Shown one piece after another: positions 45,301 through 52,875 of a stretch of DNA of 64,000 nucleotides. The position numbers and the translations under genes are program-made. The stretch's first letter is position 1; every line of letters starts with the position of its first letter. The notes under the pieces are model-generated. The model was not told where the DNA came from. It worked only from the letters and a program-made list of their open reading frames with translations, and searched no databases. This DNA is from CAVQNQ01 sp963714205 (lineage in GTDB: Bacteria; Acidobacteriota; Terriglobia; Bryobacterales; Bryobacteraceae): the NCBI GenBank assembly GCA_963714205.1, contig CAVQNQ010000005.1:121312-185311 (forward strand), in the 5' to 3' direction.

Positions 45301-46067
45301 TCGCTGAGCAGGACGTCCGATGCGCCCACGATGGCGATGCTCTGCCCGGTGCCGTCCATTCCCGCCTGGTACAGGGGCGTGAGGTTGTAGATTGTGGCGA
45401 AGTCCGCCGGAGCCAGGTAGTGCGACGAGCCGCTGGTATCCATCGGATGAACCGTACCGTCGAGCGGCTGAAGGTAGAAATCGTTCAGCCCCAGGAACCC
45501 GCCGATCACGTCGGCCAGGGCCTCCGGCACGGCGATCTCGGCGGTGTTGGCGAAGTGCATTTTGCCATTCACCTCGAAGCGGTGGATGGGCGTGTGCAAG
45601 GCTCGCGAAACCTGCCCGGCGGCGCCGCTGAAAGCCACCCAGTTGCGGCCCCGTGCGGTCTCCTTCACCGCCAGGCCCACGCTGCCGAGCCAGGCGGCGA
45701 CCGCGGAATAATCGCCCGGACTCAATCCGAAGCGGGCGCCGAACTCCTCCGGCGTGAGCCAGCCGTGGTACCGCGGAGAAGCGGGATTCAGCTGATCAGC
45801 GAGCAACTGTTCAAGTTCGGCCTGCTGTGCGCCGGAGGGCTTGGTAACGAGCACCATGTACTCCATGCGCATATCCGGATCGACGGCGCCGCGATCGTAC
45901 TGCGGCTGAACCGAGGGGTGTACACTTCCCGGGATGGCGCGCGTGCGGCCGGAATCGACGGGTCCCGCCACGCGATCCCGCGGGGCGGCCGAGGAGATCG
46001 TCGCAAACGATATCACCAAAGCGATCAGAACGGTTTGAGAGTTGTAAATGGAGCGGAGCAACCTCAT
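42318..46067 (-). CDS. Secreted S53 (sedolisin/kumamolisin) peptidase with Ig-like and Solibacter C-terminal domains
   Basis: With ATG 46067 (GGAGGA upstream) the protein has 1249 residues. It starts with a signal peptide (VLIALVISFATISSAA) and a pro-kumamolisin activation domain (about 50-200). The S53 catalytic domain follows: Glu/Asp in EEEMEGNLDLEWAGA, and the nucleophile in GGTSASAPSLAGM near residue 496. After it come Ig-like repeats (VSLTALVNPAAGSGTPSGTV) and a C-terminal domain with NAASYQAVASPGMTLAVFGSN, ASPNQINIQVPYEV and PVIVTVGGVASPPATLTV, as in TIGR03437. Sedolisins are acid-active serine-carboxyl endopeptidases. Size is about twice a bare peptidase because of the appended domains. 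Likely extracellular protein degradation. Confidence 0.88.
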   Translation of the reverse strand: MRLLRSIYNSQTVLIALVISFATISSAAPRDRVAGPVDSGRTRAIPGSVHPSVQPQYDRGAVDPDMRMEYMVLVTKPSGAQQAELEQLLADQLNPASPRYHGWLTPEEFGARFGLSPGDYSAVAAWLGSVGLAVKETARGRNWVAFSGAAGQVSRALHTPIHRFEVNGKMHFANTAEIAVPEALADVIGGFLGLNDFYLQPLDGTVHPMDTSGSSHYLAPADFATIYNLTPLYQAGMDGTGQSIAIVGASDVLLSDIRAFRTRYKLPANDPTMILYGGTDPGYNSEEEMEGNLDLEWAGAIAPKATLYYIYGENVFTALVSAINLNAAPIISVSYGGCEIAFRGSYWSSIAQQANAQGITILNSSGDSGAAGCDTQASEPYATRGRMVTFPAAMPEVTGVGGTQFVEGSGNYWATVNSSSYGSALSYIPEAAWNESDSAGLDSSGGGASLLYPQPDWQNGPGVPSDSARHVPDVSLSAALHDGYLITYQGANYVTGGTSASAPSLAGMIALLNQYQVSKGFQSQAGLGNINPQLYRLAQAAPAVFHDIITGNNIVPCAQGSPDCLTGSFGYAAAAGYDMATGLGSVDANALVTQWNTETQGVAVNLLVNATRATVNDTVSLTALVNPAAGSGTPSGTVGFSANGVPLGSVKLVSRGDQGQAADLTFPAYLLGMGISALAAEYSGDAAFSSGGAETTIRISAPTGAAAIVPTWPDTVWPSTPDAQGLVWQTNLGLSEVAGVAAMITGFSIDGQAQTLSQYFPAPAIPAGGTVSTSVVFRNLAAPLVRKFGFTGVDAGGRQWSREVSVNYFPPLSMEDFSLTATPLTVAQDPAADPACQWPVHLSVDEVGGFSNTLTALHAGGLDLSPNITSIFGTTLLNAWGSLQGVVCYSGLTTPGTSLIEVDLSSGVAHDLTVQFTGPAVAAAKISASPSSISMAAADPSRPALATLTIGMSGAAQSWTASIFPANRTTAWLTASQLSGTGAGQIALTASGTGSGAGAYRALIVIQSAGATPQSVTVPVMFVVGPNVSGMTIDGVGNAASYQAVASPGMTLAVFGSNLAGVTEAASGNPLPYTMEGISATVNDVAAPVVYASPNQINIQVPYEVGMGPAVLGIGNNGDVAGFQFQLAPAAPGIYTDGSGNLPGGPVAPGKAATLLLTGAGQVTPALQTAFSPIWPLLGNQPILPLSVSVAGVPALVDEAYLAPGAPGTMQVTFVVPAVSLGPQPVIVTVGGVASPPATLTVQNPAPSR

Positions 46068-46322
46068 GATCTCCTCCAAAATCATTAAAGCTGCGAAACG
46101 TCGTGGAACGCTCATTATAGGTCACGGCCCGCGGGGGGGGCGGCCTCTTTTTCGGGTAACGGTATCGGCTTTAGGCCCGTCTCCAAATTAGTGGCGCGAA
46201 AAATAGAAGAGGTCGTTCAACGGGGATTTCACGGCGCAGTTTTTCGAGCGCTCTGCTACTCTACGGGTGTGAGGGCCATCCGCGGGGTGAGATGTTGGAG
46301 CGCTGGCAGTCACTGAACCTTA

Positions 46323-47168
46323 ATGCCACTTCGTAAGCTGGTCCTGATTCCGGCCCTGTGCGCCGCCGCCGTTGCCGCCGAGCCGCCCTCCCTGGACGAG
46401 GGTTACCGCCAGATGTATAACCTGGAATTCGACCAGGCGCATGCCACTCTTCACGAGTACGAGTGCATGCACCCGGACGATCCCCTGGGACCGGCTTCCG
46501 ACGCGGCCGCGTACCTGTTTTCGGAATTCGACCGCCTGCACATCCTGCAAGCGGAATTCTTCACCCACGACCAGCACTTCGTCACCGATCACAAGCTCAC
46601 GCCCGATCCCGCACTGGGCCGTAATTTCGCAGCCGCCTTGGACTCCGCCGGCAGACTGGCCGCCCGTTCGCCTGCGGATCCCAATTCGATGTTCACCATG
46701 ATCCTGGTCAACGGGCTGCGTTCGGATTACACGGGCCTCATCGAGAAGCGCTACGGAACCTCGCTCAAAGAGATGAAGGCCGGCCGCCAGATGGCCGAGC
46801 GGCTGCTGGCCGCCCACCCCGCTTACTACGACGCCTGGGTAGCCGTAGGCGTCGAGAACTACATGTTGAGCATCAAGGCCCTTCCGCTGCGCTGGCTGCT
46901 GCAGCTCACGGGCGCGGAAACCGATCGCGCCGTGGGCCTCGAGAAGCTGCGGCTCGCCGCCGAAAAGGGCCACTACCTGGCTCCCTTTGCGCGCCTGCTG
47001 CTGGCGGTGGCCGCCTTGCGCGACCACGAGGGATCCAAAGCCCGTGACCTGCTCGCCGGCCTGACCCGCGAGTTTCCGCGCAACCGCCTCTACGCCCTGG
47101 AACTGGCGCGCCTCAATACGCCGGAGGGCCTGCGCGGCGCCGCGTCCTTCTGGAACTCGAAACCGTAA
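46323..47168 (+). CDS. Secreted tetratricopeptide-like protein of unknown function
   Basis: The 281-residue protein has a signal peptide (LVLIPALCAAAVAAEP) and helix pairs of TPR character (LDEGYRQMYNLEFDQAHATL, MAERLLAAHPAYYDAWVAVG, LLAGLTREFPRNRLYALELA). It probably serves as a periplasmic scaffold, but no partner is evident. The downstream GT-C gene starts 71 nt later on the same strand and may be co-transcribed. The 255-bp gap before it (from 46068) shows a G-run at about 46133 and nothing else clear. Confidence 0.65.
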   Translation: MPLRKLVLIPALCAAAVAAEPPSLDEGYRQMYNLEFDQAHATLHEYECMHPDDPLGPASDAAAYLFSEFDRLHILQAEFFTHDQHFVTDHKLTPDPALGRNFAAALDSAGRLAARSPADPNSMFTMILVNGLRSDYTGLIEKRYGTSLKEMKAGRQMAERLLAAHPAYYDAWVAVGVENYMLSIKALPLRWLLQLTGAETDRAVGLEKLRLAAEKGHYLAPFARLLLAVAALRDHEGSKARDLLAGLTREFPRNRLYALELARLNTPEGLRGAASFWNSKP

Positions 47169-47239
47169 TTCGGCGCCCGCCCAGCCGCCGCCACGCCCGC
47201 CCGGCGCCCTCGCAGATTCGCGATGGTAGATTCGAAGTA

Positions 47240-48985
47240 ATGCCGGCGAAACAGCGCAGGAAACCCAACCCCCCAGGCGTCCAAGCCGGACCGCGGTTCG
47301 AGATCGCCGCCTTTCTCGATCGCCATGCCCGCCTTCTGGTGGCGGCCCTGATTCTGCTCGCCTCCATCCGCATCGTCGCCACCTACACGGTTTTCAATCA
47401 CACTTCGGATGAGCCGGCGCATATCGCCTGCGGGATGGAGTGGCTGGACCAGCACGTCTACACGTGGGAAACCCAGCATCCGCCGCTCGCCCGCGTAGCC
47501 GCCGCTCTGGGACCCTATCTGCTGGGCATCCGTTCTCAAAATACTCCCCGCCGCGGCGAACTTTCGATGAGCGTGGAGGGCGCCTCCATCCTGTACAGCG
47601 GGCATCGTTATGATCGGACCCTGGCGGCCGCCCGGCTCGGGGAGTTGCCCTTTTTCTGGCTGGCATGCCTGGTGGTGTACGGCTGGGGCCGGCGATATTT
47701 CGGCCCGGCCGTGGGCGTCGCGGCGCTGTTTCTGTTCAGCTTTATTCCCACGGTGCTCGCGCACGCCGGCCTGGCCACCACCGATATGGCGCTGACCGCC
47801 TTTTTGGGAGCGGCGTTCCTCGCCGCGCTGATCTGGATCGAGCGCCCTACCGTGCCGCACGCCCTCGTGTTCGGCGCGTGCAGCGGGCTCGCGGTGCTCT
47901 CCAAATTTTCCAGCCTGGTGTTTCTGCCCGCGGGCATGGCGGGGGCGCTGGCCTGGTATCTCGCCATGGAACGCCCCCAGCCGCGATGGCTGACGACCGA
48001 GGCCTGGCGGCGCGTCCCCACTTTCGCTCTGGCCGTGGCGGTAGGCGCGCTGGCCATCTGGGCGGGCTACCGCTTCTCTTTCGGCAAAGTCGCTTTCGTG
48101 CCGTTCCGGCTGCCCGCCCCGGAGCTATACAGCGGTATCCAGGAAGTGATGCGGCACAACCGCGCAGGGCATCCCGCGTACCTGCTCGGGCAGCGCGCGC
48201 AAACCGGTTTCTGGTATTTTTTCCCTGTGGCGCTGGCGGTGAAGACGCCGCTGGCCTTCCTGGTGCTGGCGGGAGCCGGCGCGGTGCTGGCTTTTCGAAA
48301 TGCCTTGCGGTGGCTGGGCATCCCTCTGGCTTTCGCCCTCGGGATTCTGGCGGCCAGCATGTTCAGCCACATCGATATCGGGCTGCGCCACATCCTGCCT
48401 ATCTACATCGGCCTGGCGGTTGTAGCCGGCTGCGCGGCCATCGAGCTATCCAAGCGGGCCGCCACGCCAAGCTGGCCACGGGCCGTTCTGGGAATTCTGT
48501 GCGTTTGGCTGGCCGCTTCTTCGCTCGCGAGCCACCCCGATTACATTCCCTACTTCAATGAGCTCGCGGGCAGCCATCCCGAGAACATCCTGGTGGATTC
48601 CGATCTTGATTGGGGCCAGGATATGAAGCGCCTGTCCGCCCGCCTGCGCGAACTGGGCGCGACCCAAGTCTCCTTCGTGCACGCCACCATGCTGGTGGCG
48701 GACTACGAAGAGGAGCACGGCTTCCCTCCCGTGTACGTTTCCACCATTGAGACTCCCATGCCGGGCTGGAACGCCACCACCTGGACGGTGGCGAAGTCGT
48801 GGCGTTTCGGCTACTTCAACCGGCCGCTGCCGGTGGTCCCCTGGCCCGAGCGTTTCCCGCCGAAGGAGATTGTGGGGAAGACCGTGCTGCTCTGGTATTT
48901 CGTCCCTGCACGCCAGGCGCCGGCTCCCATCCGCACAGCCGCACCGAACCGTGCCGCAGCCAATCCAGTCGCGCCGGTTCCTTAA
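47240..48985 (+). CDS. GT-C family glycosyltransferase (ArnT/dolichyl-phosphate mannosyltransferase-like)
   Basis: The 581-residue polytopic protein has about 10 membrane segments. The first exoplasmic loop has a GT-C type acidic motif (TSDEPAHIACGMEWL), followed by THPPLAR-like QHPPLARVAAALG. Such enzymes use polyprenyl-phosphate sugars to glycosylate lipids or proteins in the periplasm. A long C-terminal domain has DSDLDWGQDMKRL, found in the PMT_2-type group. Substrate cannot be told. No operon partner is obvious apart from the TPR-like gene upstream. Confidence 0.8.
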   Translation: MPAKQRRKPNPPGVQAGPRFEIAAFLDRHARLLVAALILLASIRIVATYTVFNHTSDEPAHIACGMEWLDQHVYTWETQHPPLARVAAALGPYLLGIRSQNTPRRGELSMSVEGASILYSGHRYDRTLAAARLGELPFFWLACLVVYGWGRRYFGPAVGVAALFLFSFIPTVLAHAGLATTDMALTAFLGAAFLAALIWIERPTVPHALVFGACSGLAVLSKFSSLVFLPAGMAGALAWYLAMERPQPRWLTTEAWRRVPTFALAVAVGALAIWAGYRFSFGKVAFVPFRLPAPELYSGIQEVMRHNRAGHPAYLLGQRAQTGFWYFFPVALAVKTPLAFLVLAGAGAVLAFRNALRWLGIPLAFALGILAASMFSHIDIGLRHILPIYIGLAVVAGCAAIELSKRAATPSWPRAVLGILCVWLAASSLASHPDYIPYFNELAGSHPENILVDSDLDWGQDMKRLSARLRELGATQVSFVHATMLVADYEEEHGFPPVYVSTIETPMPGWNATTWTVAKSWRFGYFNRPLPVVPWPERFPPKEIVGKTVLLWYFVPARQAPAPIRTAAPNRAAANPVAPVP

Positions 48986-49043
48986 GCTGCCGTTTCTGTT
49001 CCGCGTGTAACCCTGCGATACTAAGCGTTTTCCGGAGACCCCG

Positions 49044-50873
49044 ATGAACCGCAAGACCGCCGCCGTTGCGCTGGCCACCGTTGCTGCCGCCCTGGCTTTC
49101 GGCGCGCAGGTCCAGCGCGGGCGAAATGATGCCATGACACCGAATCCCCAAGCCGGCCAGACCCTTAAGACATTAGTGCGCGGCACGCAGTACGCCGTGG
49201 CCTCCATGGCCCTGCTGCCCACCATGGTGGCCGAACACATGCTGCGCGATGGCGGCAACGCCTTTGATGCCATCGTGGCCGGACAGGCCGTCCTGGGACT
49301 CGTTCTGCCCAATATGAACGGCGTGGGCGGCGATGCCACCCTGCTCATCTATGACGCCAAGTCTAAAGAGGTATTCTCCCTGAACGCCGAAGGCACCGCG
49401 CCGAAGCTGGCCACCATCGAGTGGTACAAGACCCACCAGGGCGGCAAAATTCCGGTGGACGATTCCCTCCTGGCCGGTACCGTTCCGGGGGTGGTGGACG
49501 CCTGGTATATCCTGCTTTCACGCTGGGGCACGCGGAGCTTCGGCGAAGTTCTCGCGCCCGCCATCGAGCTGGCCGAGCGAGGCATTCCCATGGGCCACAC
49601 GCTCAATTCCGCGGCGCTCCTGAAATATCCCACCAGCCGCCGGCTCTTTGCCCCTCCCGACGGCCGCGAGTGGAAGGATGGCGATATCTGGAAAAATCCG
49701 GACCTGGCCCGCACGCTCCGCCGCCTGGTGCAAGCCGAGAAGGCCGCTGTGGGCCAGGGCCGCGCGGCCGCGCTCAAAGCCGCCCGCGACCGGTTTTACA
49801 AGGGCGATATCGCGCGAGAGATGGCGCACTTCTCCGAGGAGAACGGCGGCCTGTTCCGCTACGAGGATTTCGCCGATTACACCGCCAAGCTGGAGGAGCC
49901 GGTTTCCATCGATTACCGCGGCTACACTATTTATAAGAACGCCTCCGCCACCCAGGGACCCGCCGAACTCGCCGCGCTCAACATCCTGGAAGGCTACGAC
50001 CTGAAGCAGATGGGCCTCAATTCGGCCGATTACATTCACACCTCGGCCGAGGCCATCAAGCTGGCCATGGCGGATCGCGATACCTACCTCGGCGACATGG
50101 ATTTCATTCAGATCCCCTACCGCGGCCTGCTTTCAAAGGAGTATGCCGCCGCGCGGCGCAAGCTGATCGATTCCGAAAAGGCCTCGCTCGAGTTTCGCCC
50201 CGGCGATGTCGCGCCGTTCGCCGGCACTGGCTACAGGCCCGTGGCGCGGCCGCGCGACGTCGATTTCGCGGGCCATGCCGATCACCAGGGCGATACCAGC
50301 TATATCGCAGTGGTGGATCGCGCGCGCAATATGATCTCGTTCACCCCCAGCCTGCACAGCGCCTTCGGCACCAAGGTGGTGGTGGGCAGTCTCGGCTTCA
50401 TCATCAACTGCCGCGGCGATTATTTTTCGTTGGTTGCCGGCCATGCTAACGCACTCGAACCCGGCAAGCGCCCGCGCAGCACCCTGCAAGGCACCCTGGT
50501 GATGAAAGACGGCCAGCCGTTCCTTGTGACCGGCAGCCCGGGCGCGGACGATCAATGCATGCGCACCATGCAAACTCTTCTGAACGTGGTGGAATTCGGG
50601 ATGAATATCCAGCAGGCCATCGAGGCGCCCCGCTGGTCCACGCGCAGTTTCCCGGCCTCACCGTTCCCGCACACCATGTATCCGGGCGATCTGGGGATCG
50701 AGGGACGCATTCCCGAAGAGGTGCGCGTGGAGTTGGAGCGCCGGGGGCATAAAGTGGAAGTGCATGGCCCCTGGTCGCTGAACAACAGCGCGGGCATCAT
50801 GGTAGAAGGCGACAATGGCACGGTGAGCGCGGGCGCCGATCCGCGGAACACGGCCGCCGCGCTGGCCTGGTGA
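49044..50873 (+). CDS. ggt: Gamma-glutamyltransferase
   Basis: The 609-residue enzyme belongs to the Ntn-hydrolase GGT family, which hydrolyses or transfers the gamma-glutamyl group of glutathione in the periplasm. There is a short N-terminal signal-like segment (AVALATVAAALAFG). The large subunit has HMLRDGGNAFDAIVAGQ; autoprocessing should yield Thr418 (GDTSYIAVVD) as nucleophile of the small subunit. TGSPGADDQC replaces the common GSPGG loop. GGAGA lies 5 nt before the start. Length is normal. Confidence 0.9.
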   Translation: MNRKTAAVALATVAAALAFGAQVQRGRNDAMTPNPQAGQTLKTLVRGTQYAVASMALLPTMVAEHMLRDGGNAFDAIVAGQAVLGLVLPNMNGVGGDATLLIYDAKSKEVFSLNAEGTAPKLATIEWYKTHQGGKIPVDDSLLAGTVPGVVDAWYILLSRWGTRSFGEVLAPAIELAERGIPMGHTLNSAALLKYPTSRRLFAPPDGREWKDGDIWKNPDLARTLRRLVQAEKAAVGQGRAAALKAARDRFYKGDIAREMAHFSEENGGLFRYEDFADYTAKLEEPVSIDYRGYTIYKNASATQGPAELAALNILEGYDLKQMGLNSADYIHTSAEAIKLAMADRDTYLGDMDFIQIPYRGLLSKEYAAARRKLIDSEKASLEFRPGDVAPFAGTGYRPVARPRDVDFAGHADHQGDTSYIAVVDRARNMISFTPSLHSAFGTKVVVGSLGFIINCRGDYFSLVAGHANALEPGKRPRSTLQGTLVMKDGQPFLVTGSPGADDQCMRTMQTLLNVVEFGMNIQQAIEAPRWSTRSFPASPFPHTMYPGDLGIEGRIPEEVRVELERRGHKVEVHGPWSLNNSAGIMVEGDNGTVSAGADPRNTAAALAW

Positions 50874-50877
50874 AGGG

Positions 50878-51444
50878 TTACTTCAGCCCGGCCACAAGCT
50901 TCTCGTAAACTTCGTAAGCCTGCCGGCCGAACAGCACGAAGATGGCCCGCTCGATACTCGCATCCGCCTTCTCCAGGTGCGCGCGCACTTCGCGAATGGC
51001 GATCGCCGCGGCCTCCTCCAGCGGGTAGCCGTATACTCCCGTGCTGATGGCGGGGAAGCTGATGGTCCGCACGCCGCGTTCTTCGCCCAGCTCGAGGCAT
51101 TTGCGGTAGCACCCGGCCAGCAGCTCCGGTTCGCCGTGGCGGCCATCGCGATACACCGGCCCCACGGCGTGGAACACATACTTGGCAGGCAGCCGGCCGG
51201 CGCCGGTAGCCACCGCGCCGCCGGTGGGGCAGCGGCCTATGCGCGCGCGGATGGCATCCAGCTCGCGCATGATTTCCGGACCTCCGGCGCGATGAATCGC
51301 GCCATCCACGCCTCCGCCTCCGGCCAGCGCCGAGTTGGCGGCGTTCACCATGGCATCGGCGGCCACGCGCGTGATGTCGCCTTCTTGCAAAACCAGCTTC
51401 CGGCCGCTGGCGCTCGTCCACTCCATACCATCTATTACAATCAT
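50878..51444 (-). CDS. Macro domain ADP-ribose/O-acetyl-ADP-ribose hydrolase
   Basis: The 188-residue single-domain protein (MacroD/YmdB-like) has LVLQEGDITRVAADAMVNAA, the catalytic loop NSALAGGGGVDGAIHRAGG with the expected Asn and Asp, FHAVGPVYRDG and PAISTGVYGYPLEEAA. It removes ADP-ribose from proteins or deacetylates O-acetyl-ADP-ribose. ATG 51444 or ATG 51426 may be the start; the first leaves only 5 bp to the divergent neighbour. Confidence 0.9.
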   Translation of the reverse strand: MIVIDGMEWTSASGRKLVLQEGDITRVAADAMVNAANSALAGGGGVDGAIHRAGGPEIMRELDAIRARIGRCPTGGAVATGAGRLPAKYVFHAVGPVYRDGRHGEPELLAGCYRKCLELGEERGVRTISFPAISTGVYGYPLEEAAAIAIREVRAHLEKADASIERAIFVLFGRQAYEVYEKLVAGLK

Positions 51445-51449
51445 TTTGT

Positions 51450-52370
51450 ATGACCAGGAGGGAATGGCTGGCAGCGGCGGCTTGCGCCGCCACCTTGCGA
51501 GCGCGCAGCCATATCGACAGGTCGAGCATCAGCGCCATCACCGACGAAATCGGCCTGACCAAAGATCAAGCCATCGCTTTTGCGCACGAGTATGGGCTGC
51601 ACTTCGTCGAGATCCGCAACCCGCCCGGCAGCCGCAAGGAGTATTTCGAGCTCTCCGACGCGGAAATCAAGGCGGACGCTTTGCGTTTCGCCGATGAGGG
51701 ATTGAAGGTCTCCTTCGTCAACACCAGCCTGCTCAAGTTCGCCTGGCCGGGCATGGAGCCGATCCGCGGGCAGCCGGAAGAGGCGGACGCGCGCGCCAAA
51801 CGCCTGGCGGCCGAAAAGCAGCGCTGGGACCGGCGTTTGGACGATCTTCACAAGGCCATCCGCTGCGCGCAGTTCATGGGCGCGGACAAGGTGCGCGTCT
51901 TTACGGGCTCACGCGTGGCCGCCCCGATCTCGACGTACCCAGTGGTAGCGGAAACGCTCGGCCAGATGGCGCTCGAGGCGGAACGCGAAAAGATCTTCCT
52001 GCTGATCGAAAACGAGGCTTCCCAGAACGTGGCCACTTCCGCCGAGCTGGCCGAGGTTCTGAAGCTCATACCCTCCAAATGGGTGGGCCTCAACTGGGAC
52101 CCGCACAACGCCTATGGCCGCGAAACATCCTATCCCGATGGCTACGCGCTCTTGCCCAAGAAGCGGATTCTCAACGTGCAGGTGAAGGCCAAGGGTGTCA
52201 TGCCCTCCAGCCCCGAGAAGGAGGACTGGAAGGCCATTATGCAGGCTCTCGACCGCGACGGCTACAAGGGAAAGATCGGTCTCGAAACCCATATCTTCGA
52301 CGGCACGCTGATCGCCGCCGCCAACGCTTCCATGCGGGAGATCCTGCGCATCGTGAACGAAATCTCATGA
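51450..52370 (+). CDS. Sugar phosphate isomerase/epimerase family TIM barrel
   Basis: The 306-residue protein has an N-terminal twin-Arg-like segment (MTRREWLAAAACAATLRARS) and an AP-endonuclease-2-like TIM barrel (ISAITDEIGLTKDQAIAFAH, LHFVEIRN, LLIENEASQN, VGLNWDPHNAYG, GKIGLETHI). The His/Glu/Asp metal ligands fit xylose-isomerase-like folds. Members often act on sugars or sugar acids and are common as Tat or secreted proteins in Acidobacteriota. Its stop overlaps the next start (ATGA). Substrate unknown. Confidence 0.8.
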   Translation: MTRREWLAAAACAATLRARSHIDRSSISAITDEIGLTKDQAIAFAHEYGLHFVEIRNPPGSRKEYFELSDAEIKADALRFADEGLKVSFVNTSLLKFAWPGMEPIRGQPEEADARAKRLAAEKQRWDRRLDDLHKAIRCAQFMGADKVRVFTGSRVAAPISTYPVVAETLGQMALEAEREKIFLLIENEASQNVATSAELAEVLKLIPSKWVGLNWDPHNAYGRETSYPDGYALLPKKRILNVQVKAKGVMPSSPEKEDWKAIMQALDRDGYKGKIGLETHIFDGTLIAAANASMREILRIVNEIS

Positions 52371-52861
52371 ACTTGAATAGAACATTCCTGATCGCCTTCG
52401 CCGTGGCCATCGGCTGCATCGCCCTGGTGGTGGCCGGCGTTCTGTACATGCAGCGCGGGGCGCATATCGATCTGCCCGGCAAGATCCTCAAGATCCGCAC
52501 GGCGCCGCTCGATGAGAACAGCTCCATCGTGGTCTTCGATTTCCGCATCACCAATCCCGCCGATTATGCTTTTGTGGTGCGCACGGTTACGGTCGCCATG
52601 GAAGACGCGGCCGGCAATTCCGCCGATGGGATGGTGGTCTCGGAGGCGGACGCCAAGCAGCTTTTCGCGGCGCTCCCGGTGCTGGGGCAGAAATACAACG
52701 ACACCCTGATCCTGCGCGATAAGATTCCGCCGCACACCACCGAAGACCGCATGGTGGCGGCGCGCTTCGAGGTGCCCGAGGCCAAACTCAATTCGCGCAA
52801 GCGCTTCGTCATTACAGTGGAAGAGGTGGATGGGAAGGTAGTGGAGTATACGGACAGATAG
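52367..52861 (+). CDS. Membrane-anchored beta-sandwich protein of unknown function
   Basis: The 164-residue protein has an N-terminal membrane anchor (FLIAFAVAIGCIALVVAGVL) and an extracytoplasmic beta-rich part (SSIVVFDFRITNPADYAFVV, RFEVPEAKLNSRKRFVITVE), reminiscent of LEA/FxLYD-type domains. The ATGA overlap with the TIM-barrel gene suggests coupled expression. Function not assignable. Confidence 0.65.
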   Translation: MNLNRTFLIAFAVAIGCIALVVAGVLYMQRGAHIDLPGKILKIRTAPLDENSSIVVFDFRITNPADYAFVVRTVTVAMEDAAGNSADGMVVSEADAKQLFAALPVLGQKYNDTLILRDKIPPHTTEDRMVAARFEVPEAKLNSRKRFVITVEEVDGKVVEYTDR

Positions 52862-52875
52862 GGCGCCGCCGTGAT

